DNA of 19,002 nt from JAZLIT01 sp045617525 (GCA_045617525.1 JAZLIT010000088.1:1-19002), one strand, 5' to 3'. Shown: positions 1 to 8,267, numbered from the stretch's first letter. A program made the numbers and translations. The notes: a model not told the origin generated them from the letters alone.

Positions 1-82
1 TTGCCTGCTTCGAAACGGCAAGTGAAACATTTTGCAATAATTGTTGTTGACTCATCATCATTGATAATGCTGCTATATCCAT
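1..82 (-). CDS. yjfB: YjfB-like putative motility protein, N-terminal fragment
   Basis: Only the first 27 codons are inside the window; the rest lies beyond the left edge. The visible product begins MDIAALSMMMSQQQ and continues LLQNVSLAVSKQA, which resembles the start of the short YjfB family (Bacillus YjfB also opens MDI-ALS and is rich in Q and S). YjfB proteins are small, of unknown biochemistry, and expressed with motility genes in B. subtilis. The start at 80-82 is preferred over the overlapping ATG at 84-86, because the AGGAGG at 90-95 lies 7 bases from the former and only 3 from the latter, and the frame from 84-86 gives no recognisable protein. A sigma-D-like -10 box lies just upstream, in line with a motility role. 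Confidence 0.6.
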   Translation of the reverse strand, partial: MDIAALSMMMSQQQLLQNVSLAVSKQA

Positions 83-102
83 ACATGCACCTCCTCATTT
101 TT

Positions 103-129
103 ATATCGGCTTCATCTTTAATTAATCAA
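103..129 (-). promoter_or_regulatory. Candidate sigma-D promoter for yjfB, overlapping a sigma-A-like match
   Basis: Read on the minus strand, GCCGATAT at 103-110 is an exact match to the Bacillus sigma-D -10 element. Fifteen bases upstream is TTGA (126-129), a weak match to the TAAA -35. TTGATT (124-129), 18 bases, TATAAA (100-105) also reads as a sigma-A promoter over the same DNA. The implied start point is only about 15 bases before the ATG, so the leader would be very short, with the Shine-Dalgarno near its 5' end. Confidence 0.45.
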
Positions 130-164
130 CTAACAATCTACATTTTTCATAAGAAATATACCCT

Positions 165-207
165 CAAATAAAAAAACACCTTGGTTCGCGTTAACGAAAC
201 AAGGTGT
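165..207 (-). terminator. Rho-independent terminator after ysxC
   Basis: ACACCTTG (176-183) pairs with CAAGGTGT (200-207), extended inside by TTCG/CGAA. On the minus strand the stem is followed by a seven-T run. It begins nine bases after the ysxC stop codon and closes the lonA-ysxC unit before yjfB. Confidence 0.85.
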
Positions 208-215
208 CCTTATAA

Positions 216-797
216 TTATATACGGCTTTCGATTTCTTGCCATGCTTCTTCAAAGCCAAGGCCTTTTTCAGAAGAGAAAACAAATAACGGATCAGTAGAA
301 TCCATCTGTAAAGTTTCTTTCACGACTTTCTTATGCTTATCCCATTTCCCTTTAGGGATTTTGTCAGCTTTTGTTGCTACAACAATTACAGGAATATTAT
401 AATGCTTTAAAAAGTCGTACATCATACAATCATCGTTTGTAGGACTATGGCGTAAATCAACAATCAGAACTACCGCTTTTAACTGCGGACGATCCATGAA
501 ATAACGCTCAATCATTTTACCCCATGCCGCGCGCTCTGTTTTAGAAACTTTCGCGTAACCATAACCAGGTACATCTACAAAAAAGAATTGTCCTTCAATT
601 TTATAGAAATTTAACTGTTGTGTTTTACCTGGTTTCGATGAAATACGCGCTAACGCTTTACGCCCAATCATACGATTAATGAATGAAGATTTTCCCACGT
701 TAGAACGGCCAGCTAATGCAACCTCTGGTAACCCATCCACGGGAAATTGTTCTGGTCTTACAAAACTGCCGATCATCTCGACATTATGGACTATCAT
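216..797 (-). CDS. ysxC: Ribosome biogenesis GTP-binding protein YsxC/EngB
   Basis: A TrmE-Era-EngA-YihA-Septin type GTPase that in B. subtilis is essential for assembling the 50S ribosomal subunit. The 193-residue product has the P-loop GRSNVGKS at 30-37, the switch region SSKPGKTQ with its conserved T, DVPGYG (G3), TKAD (G4) and a SSE motif (G5). Length and order match the family. I start at the ATG at 795-797: an upstream in-frame ATG at 815 would overlap the end of lonA and add six residues absent from homologues, whereas 797 follows GGAGGG (808-813) by 10 bases. It lies one base after the lonA stop, so it is very probably co-transcribed and perhaps translationally coupled. A terminator follows. 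Confidence 0.95.
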   Translation of the reverse strand: MIVHNVEMIGSFVRPEQFPVDGLPEVALAGRSNVGKSSFINRMIGRKALARISSKPGKTQQLNFYKIEGQFFFVDVPGYGYAKVSKTERAAWGKMIERYFMDRPQLKAVVLIVDLRHSPTNDDCMMYDFLKHYNIPVIVVATKADKIPKGKWDKHKKVVKETLQMDSTDPLFVFSSEKGLGFEEAWQEIESRI

Positions 798-798
798 T

Positions 799-3120
799 TT
801 ATTCAAACCCTCCATCTAGTGCGATTGCTAAAACTTGTTCAGCACTCGATACTAGTTTAAATGTGAGTTGCTCACGAATAGCCTCTGGAATATCATCAAT
901 ATCACGTTCATTGTCTTGCGGAATAATAATTGTTTTTAAACCTGCACGGTGTGCACTTAAAGATTTCTCTTTTAGTCCACCAATAGGTAGTACACGACCA
1001 CGAAGTGTAATTTCACCCGTCATCCCTACCTCACGTTTAATTGGCCTATTTAAAATGGCTGAAACAACAGCCGTTGTAATTGTTATCCCTGCAGATGGAC
1101 CGTCTTTTGGAACGGCACCCTCAGGAACGTGAATATGAAGATCATGCTGCTCAAAATAGTCCACATCAACGCCTAATCGCGGCGTTAATGAACGAACATA
1201 TGATAAAGCTGTTTGCGCAGATTCCTTCATCACATCGCCTAGCTTCCCTGTTAGTTGGAGTTTACCTTTACCCGGTGTTAATGAAACTTCAATTTGTAAT
1301 GTATCTCCACCGACCGTCGTATACGCGAGGCCAGTTGCAATTCCAATTTGATCTTCTGTTTCAGCTTGTCCGTAACGGAAACGATGCTTTCCTAACATAT
1401 CAACTAACACTTTTGGTGAAACTGTTACTTTTTTCTTTTCACCAGACACTATAATTTTTGCTGCCTTACGACAAACAGTTGCAACTGTACGTTCTAAGCC
1501 ACGTACACCTGCTTCTCTTGTATAATAACGGATTAAATCTAAAATCGCTTCTTCCTTAAAGGCTATTTGCGTTTTTTTGATTCCATGTTCTTTCATTTGC
1601 TTCGGAATTAAATGATTTTTTGTAATTTCCATTTTCTCGAATTCTGTATACCCAGCAATCGAGATAATTTCCATACGATCTCGTAATGGACCTGGAATTG
1701 TACTTAAATCATTGGCCGTAGCAATAAATAAAACGTCCGATAAATCATACGGTTCTTCAATATAATGATCACTGAATGTATTATTTTGCTCTGGATCAAG
1801 CACTTCAAGCATTGCTGCTGAAGGATCTCCACGGAAATCATTGGACATTTTATCGATTTCATCTAGTAAAAATACTGGATTTGTCGTTCCTGCCTTTTTC
1901 ATCCCTTGAATAATTCTTCCTGGCATAGCACCTACATAGGTACGGCGATGGCCTCGGATTTCAGATTCATCACGTACACCACCAAGTGATACACGCACAA
2001 ATTTACGATCAAGCGTCTCTGCAATTGAACGGGCTAAACTTGTTTTACCAACACCTGGAGGCCCTGCTAAACAAATAATTGGCCCACGTAATGAGTTCAT
2101 TAATTTGCGTACAGATAAATATTCAATAATACGTTCTTTTACCTTTTCAAGTCCATCATGGTCACGATTTAAGATTTCTTCTGCATAATTAATATCTAGT
2201 CTGTCTTCTGTTTTTTCATGCCAAGGAATTGACACAAGCCATTCAACATAGCTTCGAATAACTCCACTCTCAGCACTTGCAGCTGGTAGCTTCTCATATC
2301 GGTCAAGCTCTTTTAAAGCAACCTTTAGGGTAGATTCAGGCATAGAACTTGCTTCGATTTTTTTACGAAGCTCAGACACTTCAGCTGTTTTACCTTCACG
2401 ATCTCCAAGCTCAGCTTGGATTGCCTTCATTTGCTCACGTAGGAAGTATTCCTTCTGTGTGCGCTCCATAGCTTGCTTGACTTTGACATTAATTTTTTTC
2501 TCTAACATCAAGATTTCTTGTTCGTCATGTAGGCGAATAATCAAATGATCTATACGTTTTTTTACGTTAGCAATTTCCAATACTTCTTGCTTTTCCGAAA
2601 CTTTAAATGGTAAATGAGAAGCAATTACATCTGCTAAACGATTTGGATCTTCAATATCAACAACAGAATCAATTGTTTCTGTTGTAATTTTACTTGAAGA
2701 CTTCGCATATTTCTCAAAATAAGTTAGTAAAGTACGCATTAAGGCCTCTGTTTCTACATCCTTATCTTGATTTTCCTCAAATGTTGAAACATCAACTTTT
2801 GTGAATTCATTACCATCAGTGTAATTTTCAATTTTAGCACGTTCAATACCTTCAGCCAAAATTCTAAGTGTTCCGTTTGGTAACTTTAACATTTGCTTCA
2901 CATTCGCAATTGTCCCGATATCATAAAGATCGTCTTTTTCTGGAGACTCTACACGTAAATCCTTTTGTGTTACCAAGAAAATTTTACTATCTTCAAGCAT
3001 CGCTTGCTCCAATGCTTTAATAGAGCGATCCCGACCAACATCAATATGTAAAACCATTGACGGAAAGACTAATAAACCTCTCAAAGGTAATAATGGTATA
3101 TCTTTAATTGCTTTGCTCAT
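799..3120 (-). CDS. lonA: ATP-dependent Lon protease (LonA)
   Basis: A cytosolic AAA+ serine protease that unfolds and degrades damaged and some regulatory proteins. The 773-residue product has the N-terminal substrate-binding LON domain (about 5-200), a coiled helical linker, an AAA+ module with Walker A GPPGVGKT at 353-360 and Walker B FLLDEIDK, and a C-terminal peptidase domain. The catalytic dyad is Ser676 in DGPSAG and Lys719 in GGLKEK, 43 residues apart as in other Lons. The start at 3118-3120 (MSKAIKDIPLLPLRG) is preferred to in-frame ATGs at 3138 and 3153, because the Shine-Dalgarno GGAGGTG (3130-3136) sits inside those extensions. ysxC follows after one base. B. subtilis has lonB between clpX and lonA; here there is only non-coding DNA. 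Confidence 0.97.
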   Translation of the reverse strand: MSKAIKDIPLLPLRGLLVFPSMVLHIDVGRDRSIKALEQAMLEDSKIFLVTQKDLRVESPEKDDLYDIGTIANVKQMLKLPNGTLRILAEGIERAKIENYTDGNEFTKVDVSTFEENQDKDVETEALMRTLLTYFEKYAKSSSKITTETIDSVVDIEDPNRLADVIASHLPFKVSEKQEVLEIANVKKRIDHLIIRLHDEQEILMLEKKINVKVKQAMERTQKEYFLREQMKAIQAELGDREGKTAEVSELRKKIEASSMPESTLKVALKELDRYEKLPAASAESGVIRSYVEWLVSIPWHEKTEDRLDINYAEEILNRDHDGLEKVKERIIEYLSVRKLMNSLRGPIICLAGPPGVGKTSLARSIAETLDRKFVRVSLGGVRDESEIRGHRRTYVGAMPGRIIQGMKKAGTTNPVFLLDEIDKMSNDFRGDPSAAMLEVLDPEQNNTFSDHYIEEPYDLSDVLFIATANDLSTIPGPLRDRMEIISIAGYTEFEKMEITKNHLIPKQMKEHGIKKTQIAFKEEAILDLIRYYTREAGVRGLERTVATVCRKAAKIIVSGEKKKVTVSPKVLVDMLGKHRFRYGQAETEDQIGIATGLAYTTVGGDTLQIEVSLTPGKGKLQLTGKLGDVMKESAQTALSYVRSLTPRLGVDVDYFEQHDLHIHVPEGAVPKDGPSAGITITTAVVSAILNRPIKREVGMTGEITLRGRVLPIGGLKEKSLSAHRAGLKTIIIPQDNERDIDDIPEAIREQLTFKLVSSAEQVLAIALDGGFE

Positions 3121-3163
3121 GCGGGTATTCACCTCCATCCAGATCTGCACCAATTCAACCCGC
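3121..3163 (-). promoter_or_regulatory. Inverted repeat enclosing the lonA ribosome binding site
   Basis: GCGGGT (minus strand, 3163-3158) is complementary to ACCCGC (3126-3121), which touches the lonA start codon. The Shine-Dalgarno GGAGGTG (3130-3136) lies in the loop next to the 3' arm. The pairing could position or restrict the ribosome binding site. A six-pair stem with a 31-base loop is not strong alone; function is inference. Confidence 0.3.
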
Positions 3164-3164
3164 G

Positions 3165-3194
3165 TTAATAATTAGTAGTATGTGTTGTAATCAA
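3165..3194 (-). promoter_or_regulatory. Weak candidate sigma-A promoter for lonA
   Basis: On the minus strand TTGATT (3189-3194), 18 bases, TATTAA (3165-3170); each box matches consensus at four of six positions. It would start the transcript near 3158, exactly at the 5' arm of the inverted repeat. I saw no CtsR-type operator (GGTCAAA direct repeats) nearby. Confidence 0.3.
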
Positions 3195-3287
3195 ACATTT
3201 AACTATCATTTTTTTAAAAAGAAACACGAAGTGCAATAATTCGCTGGAAAATCCCTATATCAATGCGAAGTTTAGCCATAATTTTTG

Positions 3288-3337
3288 ATTTTCAAGAAAA
3301 AGCTGGCCTATGACTTGTACAAGTCTAAGCCAGCTTT
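3288..3337 (-). terminator. Terminator after clpX
   Basis: AAAGCTGGC (3299-3307) pairs with GCCAGCTTT (3329-3337). An inner GACTTGTACAAGTC palindrome (3312-3325) extends the hairpin. On the minus strand the stem runs into TTTTTC. It lies 20 bases past the clpX stop and separates clpX from lonA. Confidence 0.8.
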
Positions 3338-3356
3338 CAAAAAGTACATTTACATT

Positions 3357-4619
3357 TTATGCAGATGTTTTTGTATCAGTTGCAAGCTCTTTTCCATCTT
3401 CAGAAATAAGCTTCGGCTTTGACTTCCCTGTAATTGCATCGGCTGTAATAATACATTTTTTAATATCCTCACGGCTTGGCAATTCAAACATCACATCAAG
3501 CATCGTTTCTTCAATAATTGAACGAAGACCACGAGCACCTGTTTTACGTTCAATAGCAAGCTTCGAAATTGCGATTAAAGCTTCCGCTTCAAATTCAAGC
3601 TCAACTTCATCTAGCTCAAACATTTTTTGATATTGCTTGGCTAATGCATTTTTAGGCTCTGTTAAAATTTGAACCAGTGCATCTACATCTAATTGCTCAA
3701 GTGATGCTAGAACCGGCAGACGTCCGATAAACTCTGGAATTAATCCAAATTTCAGTAAATCTTCCGGAATTAATTGTGAAAGTAATGAACCCTCTTCATC
3801 AACTTTCGTTTGATTTGTGCCGAAACCAATTACCTTTTCGCCTTGACGACGTTTAATAATTTGTTCGATACCATCGAATGCACCGCCTACGATGAATAAA
3901 ATGTTTGATGTGTCTATTTGTAAGAACTCTTGGTGAGGATGCTTACGTCCACCTTGAGGAGGCACACTTGCTACAGTACCTTCAAGAATTTTTAGTAAAG
4001 CCTGTTGAACACCTTCACCTGAAACGTCACGTGTAATAGAAGGGTTTTCAGATTTACGAGCAACTTTATCAATCTCGTCAATATAAATAATCCCTTTTTC
4101 AGCACGTTCAATATCATAATCAGCAGATTGAATCAGCTTTAATAAAATGTTTTCAACGTCTTCACCTACGTAACCAGCCTCTGTTAAACTAGTTGCGTCA
4201 GCAATCGCAAATGGTACATTTAGAATACGTGCTAATGTTTGAGCAAGTAATGTTTTCCCACTACCAGTTGGTCCGATTAAAACAATATTTGATTTAGATA
4301 ATTCTACATCATCAATTTTAGCATTTGAATTGATACGTTTATAGTGATTATAAACCGCTACAGCTAACGCTTTTTTTGCGCGTTCCTGACCAATTACATA
4401 CTGACCTAAAATCTCTTGAATTTCTTTCGGCTTCGGAATATCTTTGAACTCGATTTCCTCTTCAATGCCTAGCTCTTCAATAACAATCTCCGAACATAGT
4501 TCTACACACTCATTACAAATGTATACGCCAGGTCCAGCTACCATTTTACGAACTTGTTCTTGTGGTTTACCACAGAAAGAGCACTTTAAATTGCCTTTTT
4601 CATCATTAAATTTGAACAA
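3357..4619 (-). CDS. clpX: ATP-dependent Clp protease ATP-binding subunit ClpX
   Basis: A hexameric AAA+ unfoldase that recognises substrates, unfolds them and feeds them to the ClpP peptidase. The 420 residues equal the B. subtilis length. The N-terminal zinc-binding domain has Cys13, Cys16, Cys35 and Cys38. The AAA+ domain has Walker A GPTGSGKT at 116-123, the pore-1 motif GYVGEDVE, Walker B IIYIDEIDK, the ClpP-docking tripeptide IGF (within GEKVIGFGTNQ) and the sensor-2 motif GARGLRSIIE. The ATG follows AGGGGTGA (4626-4633). A strong promoter upstream and terminators on both sides suggest it is mainly monocistronic, lying between tig and lonA as in many Bacillales but without lonB. Confidence 0.97.
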   Translation of the reverse strand: MFKFNDEKGNLKCSFCGKPQEQVRKMVAGPGVYICNECVELCSEIVIEELGIEEEIEFKDIPKPKEIQEILGQYVIGQERAKKALAVAVYNHYKRINSNAKIDDVELSKSNIVLIGPTGSGKTLLAQTLARILNVPFAIADATSLTEAGYVGEDVENILLKLIQSADYDIERAEKGIIYIDEIDKVARKSENPSITRDVSGEGVQQALLKILEGTVASVPPQGGRKHPHQEFLQIDTSNILFIVGGAFDGIEQIIKRRQGEKVIGFGTNQTKVDEEGSLLSQLIPEDLLKFGLIPEFIGRLPVLASLEQLDVDALVQILTEPKNALAKQYQKMFELDEVELEFEAEALIAISKLAIERKTGARGLRSIIEETMLDVMFELPSREDIKKCIITADAITGKSKPKLISEDGKELATDTKTSA

Positions 4620-4645
4620 TTTGGTTCACCCCTATTCAAGCAACT

Positions 4646-4674
4646 ATCTTACAAGATTATTTCATCTTAATCAA
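4646..4674 (-). promoter_or_regulatory. Sigma-A promoter for clpX
   Basis: On the minus strand TTGATT (4669-4674), exactly 17 bases, TAAGAT (4646-4651). The predicted start near 4639 gives a leader of about 20 bases ending at the AGGGGTGA ribosome binding site. Confidence 0.7.
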
Positions 4675-4737
4675 ATATATTGACCGTTCGATGCTGATTA
4701 TGTTGTTCGAGCTTATTATGTAAAGTTTATTATTAAT

Positions 4738-4774
4738 GTGATAAAACAAGGCACAGTAGATCTGTGCCTTGTTT
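4738..4774 (-). terminator. Terminator after tig
   Basis: A perfect 13-base-pair stem, AAACAAGGCACAG (4744-4756) with CTGTGCCTTGTTT (4762-4774), and a five-base loop. On the minus strand the stem is followed by TTTTAT. It sits about 50 bases past the tig stop. A smaller TTACGTT/AACGTAA hairpin (4787-4804) lies between them. Confidence 0.75.
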
Positions 4775-4826
4775 CTATTATTCACATTACGTTTTTTAAC
4801 GTAAGACAATATTTAAAGCTATAAAA

Positions 4827-6116
4827 TTATGCAGTGATTTTAGCGTTTTCAACTAATAATTCAACTGTTTTTTGAGTTTTAATGTCATTTTCAAGTACAG
4901 CTGTACCGCCTAAAGCAGTTTTGATTTGATCAGCAGTCATACCGAATTGTGCTGTCATTTTTTCGATTTCAGCATTGATATCTTCTTCAGAAACAGTAAT
5001 GTTTTCTGCAGTAGCGATTGCTTCTAATACTAACGATACGCGCACACGGTTTTCAGCGTCTTCTTTCATTTGGCCACGTAAAGCAGCTTCATCTTGACCT
5101 GAGAATTGGAAGTAAAGTTCAAGGTTCATACCTTGAGATTGTAGACGTTGACCGAATTCTTGTAGCATACGATCTACTTCAGTGTTTGTCATTACTTCTG
5201 GGATTTCAACTTCTGCGTTAGCAGCAGCTTTTTCTACTAATTCGTCACGTAAAGTACCTTCTGAATCAGCATTTTTTTGAGCTTGTGTAGCTTCTTTGAT
5301 TTTAGCACGTAAAGCTTCAACTGTTTCAACTTCTGGATCGATTTCTTTAGCGAAAGCATCATTTAACTCAGGAGTTACTTTTGTTTTAACTTCTTTAATT
5401 GTTACTTTGAAAGTTGCTTCTTTACCAGCTAATTCCTCAGCATGGTATTCAGCTGGGAAAGTAACTACTACTTCTTTAGCATCGCCAGATTTAGAGCCAA
5501 TCAGCTGTTCTTCAAATCCTGGGATGAATGAACCAGAACCGATTTCTAAAGAATAATCTTCACCTTTACCACCTTCAAATGCTTCTTCACCTACGAAACC
5601 TTCGAAGTCGATTACAGCAGTATCGCCTTCAACGATTGCTTCATCTTCTTTTAATTCTAATTCAGCTTTTTTAGCTAATTCAGCTTCGATTTGAGCAGTC
5701 ACTTCTTCTTCTGTTACTTCAGTAGAAAGTTTTGCAACTTCTAAACCTTTGTATTCGCCTAATTTTGGTTCAGGTTTTACTGTTACTGTTGCAGTATAAG
5801 TGAAATCTGTACCTTTAGCGAAGTTTTCAGTACCGTCGATTTCTGGGTAGTCGATTGGATCGATACCAGCTTCATCTAAAGCTACTGGGTAAGTTGTGTT
5901 AATAACGATTTCTAAAGCATCTTGGTAAAGAGCTTCAGCGCCGTACATTTTTTCGAACATTGGACGAGGCATTTTCCCTTTACGGAAACCTGGTACGTTA
6001 ATTTCCTTAACTACTTTTTTGAAAGCTTGATCTAAAGCCTTGTCTACTTCTACAGCCGATACTTCAACTGTTAATAATCCTGTGTTACCTTCTTGTTTTT
6101 CCCATTTTGCTGACAT
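4827..6116 (-). CDS. tig: Trigger factor (ribosome-associated chaperone, peptidyl-prolyl isomerase)
   Basis: Binds at the ribosome exit tunnel and shelters nascent chains. The 429-residue product has the N-terminal ribosome-docking domain with the signature GFRKGKMPR at 43-51, an FKBP-type isomerase domain at about 155-245 (VEGDTAVIDFEGFVGEEAFEG region), and a long acidic helical C-terminal chaperone domain. I start at the ATG at 6114-6116 (MSAKWEKQEG), which follows GGAGGTAA. The 13-residue in-frame extension upstream is hydrophobic, unlike homologues, and would contain the ribosome binding site. Its own promoter lies in the gap after the TPR gene. The acidic, Ala/Glu-rich composition and highly favoured codons fit an abundant protein. 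Confidence 0.96.
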   Translation of the reverse strand: MSAKWEKQEGNTGLLTVEVSAVEVDKALDQAFKKVVKEINVPGFRKGKMPRPMFEKMYGAEALYQDALEIVINTTYPVALDEAGIDPIDYPEIDGTENFAKGTDFTYTATVTVKPEPKLGEYKGLEVAKLSTEVTEEEVTAQIEAELAKKAELELKEDEAIVEGDTAVIDFEGFVGEEAFEGGKGEDYSLEIGSGSFIPGFEEQLIGSKSGDAKEVVVTFPAEYHAEELAGKEATFKVTIKEVKTKVTPELNDAFAKEIDPEVETVEALRAKIKEATQAQKNADSEGTLRDELVEKAAANAEVEIPEVMTNTEVDRMLQEFGQRLQSQGMNLELYFQFSGQDEAALRGQMKEDAENRVRVSLVLEAIATAENITVSEEDINAEIEKMTAQFGMTADQIKTALGGTAVLENDIKTQKTVELLVENAKITA

Positions 6117-6189
6117 ATATATTACCTCCAAAATTAATTTACATATTTTTATCAAACAAATCGTTTATTACGATTTTGACAACTCTTTC

Positions 6190-6217
6190 AGTATATCACA
6201 GTTGTACGTAGTTTCAA
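6190..6217 (-). promoter_or_regulatory. Sigma-A promoter for tig
   Basis: On the minus strand TTGAAA (6212-6217), 16 bases, TATACT (6190-6195). The implied leader is about 67 bases. It contains a small AATCGT/ACGATT hairpin (6159-6175) of unknown role. Confidence 0.65.
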
Positions 6218-6229
6218 CATTTTTCACAC

Positions 6230-7216
6230 TCAAGGTATTTCGCTCAGTTTTTCAAGTACTTGTATATAATCACTGATTTCATAATCATGTTCTTGTACCT
6301 TTCCGAACATCGCTTGCACATGATGAATGTACGTCAACGCAACATCTTCTGCATCGTAAGGCTTCCATTCAAACGGGTAGTTTACAATAGCATGCTTTGC
6401 AATTAAATGTTGAACAAGATCCTCCTCTGTTGGATCTTGTAACAGTTCGCGTTCAATAATAACCTGTATTTTTAAAAACTGCGGTAACTGTGTCGGTAAT
6501 TTTAATGTTGCCGGATTTACGGTCATTTTATGTCCAAGTTTTTCTATGTGTATGTCCACCGATACTTCCTGCTCCACTAACAATATTAACAATAAACTTT
6601 TCACAAAAGGATGCACCGAAACTGTTTCAATAATTTCTATTAATGCAGCAGCATACGGTCGAATATTCACTTGAGATAAATCTTGGATAATCGTCATCTG
6701 ATCTACCTCTGGTAACTGAATGAAAACTTCACGTTGTAACGACGCTTCATCAAATGATTCCTGATAGTCGATTTTCTCTTCTAAAAGTTGCTTATTCATG
6801 GCGATTTCCTCATTCAACGCTTGTAATCGTTGAAATTTCAAAACCTCATCTTTTGGAACTGCACCCTCTTCAAATAGGTTTTGGATAATTTTTTCAACCT
6901 GCTTAAATTGCTTTAATTGCATACAGACCGTTAAATACAACTCCATTACTTCGAAATAATAAACTGGTCTAAGTGCAATTATATCCTCACAAACATCCTT
7001 TGCTCGTGCAAAGTTTTTTGTTTCGTAAAGACAATGTGCATACATGCTTAATACATACTCGTCACCATCTGTATGTTGTAGGACTTGCTCAAACAGCTCT
7101 GCTGCATGTTTAAATTGGTAGCTTTGGGCGGCATCTTGCGCGTCTTTGATTAACTTATCTACCGTTCCTGGAAAAAGTACGATATTCTTTTTTTGATTAT
7201 CTTCATTTTTATTCAT
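6230..7216 (-). CDS. Tetratricopeptide-repeat protein (YsoA-like)
   Basis: A cytosolic 328-residue protein with no catalytic motif or signal peptide. The N-terminal half carries TPR-like helical pairs, for example residues near YQFKHAAELFEQVL, ALCLYETKNFARA-type and PVYYFEVMELYLTVC segments. The C-terminal half is helical and acidic without clear repeats. B. subtilis has a TPR protein, YsoA, next to tig, so position and architecture agree, but the function is unknown in both. The start at 7214-7216 (MNKNEDNQKK) follows GGAGTGA. The 27-residue in-frame extension upstream lacks a ribosome binding site and overlaps the candidate promoter. It precedes tig in the same direction with about 110 bases and a separate promoter between. 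Confidence 0.75.
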   Translation of the reverse strand: MNKNEDNQKKNIVLFPGTVDKLIKDAQDAAQSYQFKHAAELFEQVLQHTDGDEYVLSMYAHCLYETKNFARAKDVCEDIIALRPVYYFEVMELYLTVCMQLKQFKQVEKIIQNLFEEGAVPKDEVLKFQRLQALNEEIAMNKQLLEEKIDYQESFDEASLQREVFIQLPEVDQMTIIQDLSQVNIRPYAAALIEIIETVSVHPFVKSLLLILLVEQEVSVDIHIEKLGHKMTVNPATLKLPTQLPQFLKIQVIIERELLQDPTEEDLVQHLIAKHAIVNYPFEWKPYDAEDVALTYIHHVQAMFGKVQEHDYEISDYIQVLEKLSEIP

Positions 7217-7268
7217 ATTAGTCACTCCATATAATAATGAAACAACTTTGAGCTGCTTCATTATGTTT

Positions 7269-7297
7269 ATTTTACCTATGTAAATTTTTATATACAA
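7269..7297 (-). promoter_or_regulatory. Candidate sigma-A promoter for the TPR gene
   Basis: On the minus strand TTGTAT (7292-7297), 17 bases, TAAAAT (7269-7274). The -10 is five of six; the -35 is poor. The spacing and position (about 45 bases before the start codon) are good. Confidence 0.4.
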
Positions 7298-7385
7298 CCT
7301 TTTAGATAAATAATGTGCACTGACTTATTAATTACGTCTATTTCTCGAAAAAGCTCATTTTATTCCTATCAGCAAAAATGTAAGC

Positions 7386-7391
7386 TATACT
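7386..7391 (+). promoter_or_regulatory. Probable -10 box of the proC promoter
   Basis: TATACT lies 39 bases before the proC start, and AAAAGGAG (7407-7414) is the ribosome binding site. I see no convincing -35 hexamer at 16-18 bases upstream, so activation or weak expression is possible. Confidence 0.35.
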
Positions 7392-7424
7392 TATTTTTAA
7401 GTTAAGTAAAAGGAGCAAAAATTT

Positions 7425-8225
7425 ATGAAATATGGATTTATCGGTCTTGGTAATATGGCCAACGCAATTATTAAAGGAATGATTAATAGCAACGAATTCG
7501 ATGCAACACAAATATACGGATTGAATCGCTCTCCAGAAAAAACGAACAAACTCGTAGCACAATTAAATATCCAAGCTACGGAATCAATCCAACAATTAGT
7601 AAATGCGGTTGACGTTATCGTTCTTGCTGTTAAACCCCAAAACTTAGAAGAAGTATTGCCTAGTATCCGCGAATCTTTACGTCCTGGTCAAATGATAATT
7701 TCAATTGCCGCAGGAAAAACGTTATCATACTTCGCCGAAAATTTATCAAATGAGCATTCAATTTTCCGCGTAATGCCAAATATCAACGCCGTGATTGGCG
7801 CATCAACGAGCTGTTATTCTACATTTTCAACAGGTACGGAAGAAAAGAAAATAGTAGAAAATTTATTTTCAAAGGTTGGCACAATTATTGAACTACCTGA
7901 ATCACAATTCTCTACCTTCACAACAATCGGCTGTGCTTCACCAGCCTTTACGTATTTATACATCGATTCTCTTGCACGGGCTGCTGTTCTAGAAGGTATG
8001 CCAAAGGATTTAGCATTGCAAGTAGCGGCGAGTTCAGTATTAGGTAGCGCAAAAATGATTCTCGAATCGGGACAACACCCATGGTCATTAATCGACCAAG
8101 TTTGTTCACCAGGTGGCACGACGATACGCGGGGTTACTGCACTCCAACACAATCAATTCGAAAGCGCCATTTACAATGCTGTAACTGCTGTTTCAAATCG
8201 CGACAAAGAATTAAATCAAAAATAA
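7425..8225 (+). CDS. proC: Pyrroline-5-carboxylate reductase
   Basis: Reduces pyrroline-5-carboxylate to L-proline with NAD(P)H, the last step of proline synthesis, in the cytosol. The 266-residue product opens with the Rossmann motif GLGNMA (7-12), followed by the conserved segments LAVKP, RVMPN, GCASPAFTY and the C-terminal signature SPGGTTIRGV. Length and motifs are typical of the ProC family. The ATG is preceded by AAAAGGAG at good spacing. It stands alone, divergent from the TPR gene and followed at once by a strong terminator, so it is probably monocistronic. No glutamate kinase or gamma-glutamyl phosphate reductase gene is in the window. I saw no T-box leader. Confidence 0.94.
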   Translation: MKYGFIGLGNMANAIIKGMINSNEFDATQIYGLNRSPEKTNKLVAQLNIQATESIQQLVNAVDVIVLAVKPQNLEEVLPSIRESLRPGQMIISIAAGKTLSYFAENLSNEHSIFRVMPNINAVIGASTSCYSTFSTGTEEKKIVENLFSKVGTIIELPESQFSTFTTIGCASPAFTYLYIDSLARAAVLEGMPKDLALQVAASSVLGSAKMILESGQHPWSLIDQVCSPGGTTIRGVTALQHNQFESAIYNAVTAVSNRDKELNQK

Positions 8226-8226
8226 T

Positions 8227-8267
8227 AAAACGCTATTCACTTTCCTAGAAAATGAATAGCGTTTTTC
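8227..8267. terminator. Bidirectional terminator between proC and the YIP1 gene
   Basis: A perfect 13-base-pair stem, AAAACGCTATTCA (8227-8239) with TGAATAGCGTTTT (8253-8265), followed by T residues on the plus strand and by TTTTATTATT on the minus strand. It begins directly after the proC stop and ends seven bases short of the convergent gene's stop, so it can serve both. Confidence 0.88.

Noticed and set aside
181..402. Plus-strand open frame opposite ysxC
   Set aside because: It lies antisense to a well-conserved GTPase and starts within its terminator hairpin; no ribosome binding site.
4787..4804. TTACGTT/AACGTAA hairpin as the main tig terminator
   Set aside because: On the minus strand it is not followed by a T tract; the 13-base-pair hairpin at 4744-4774 is far better.
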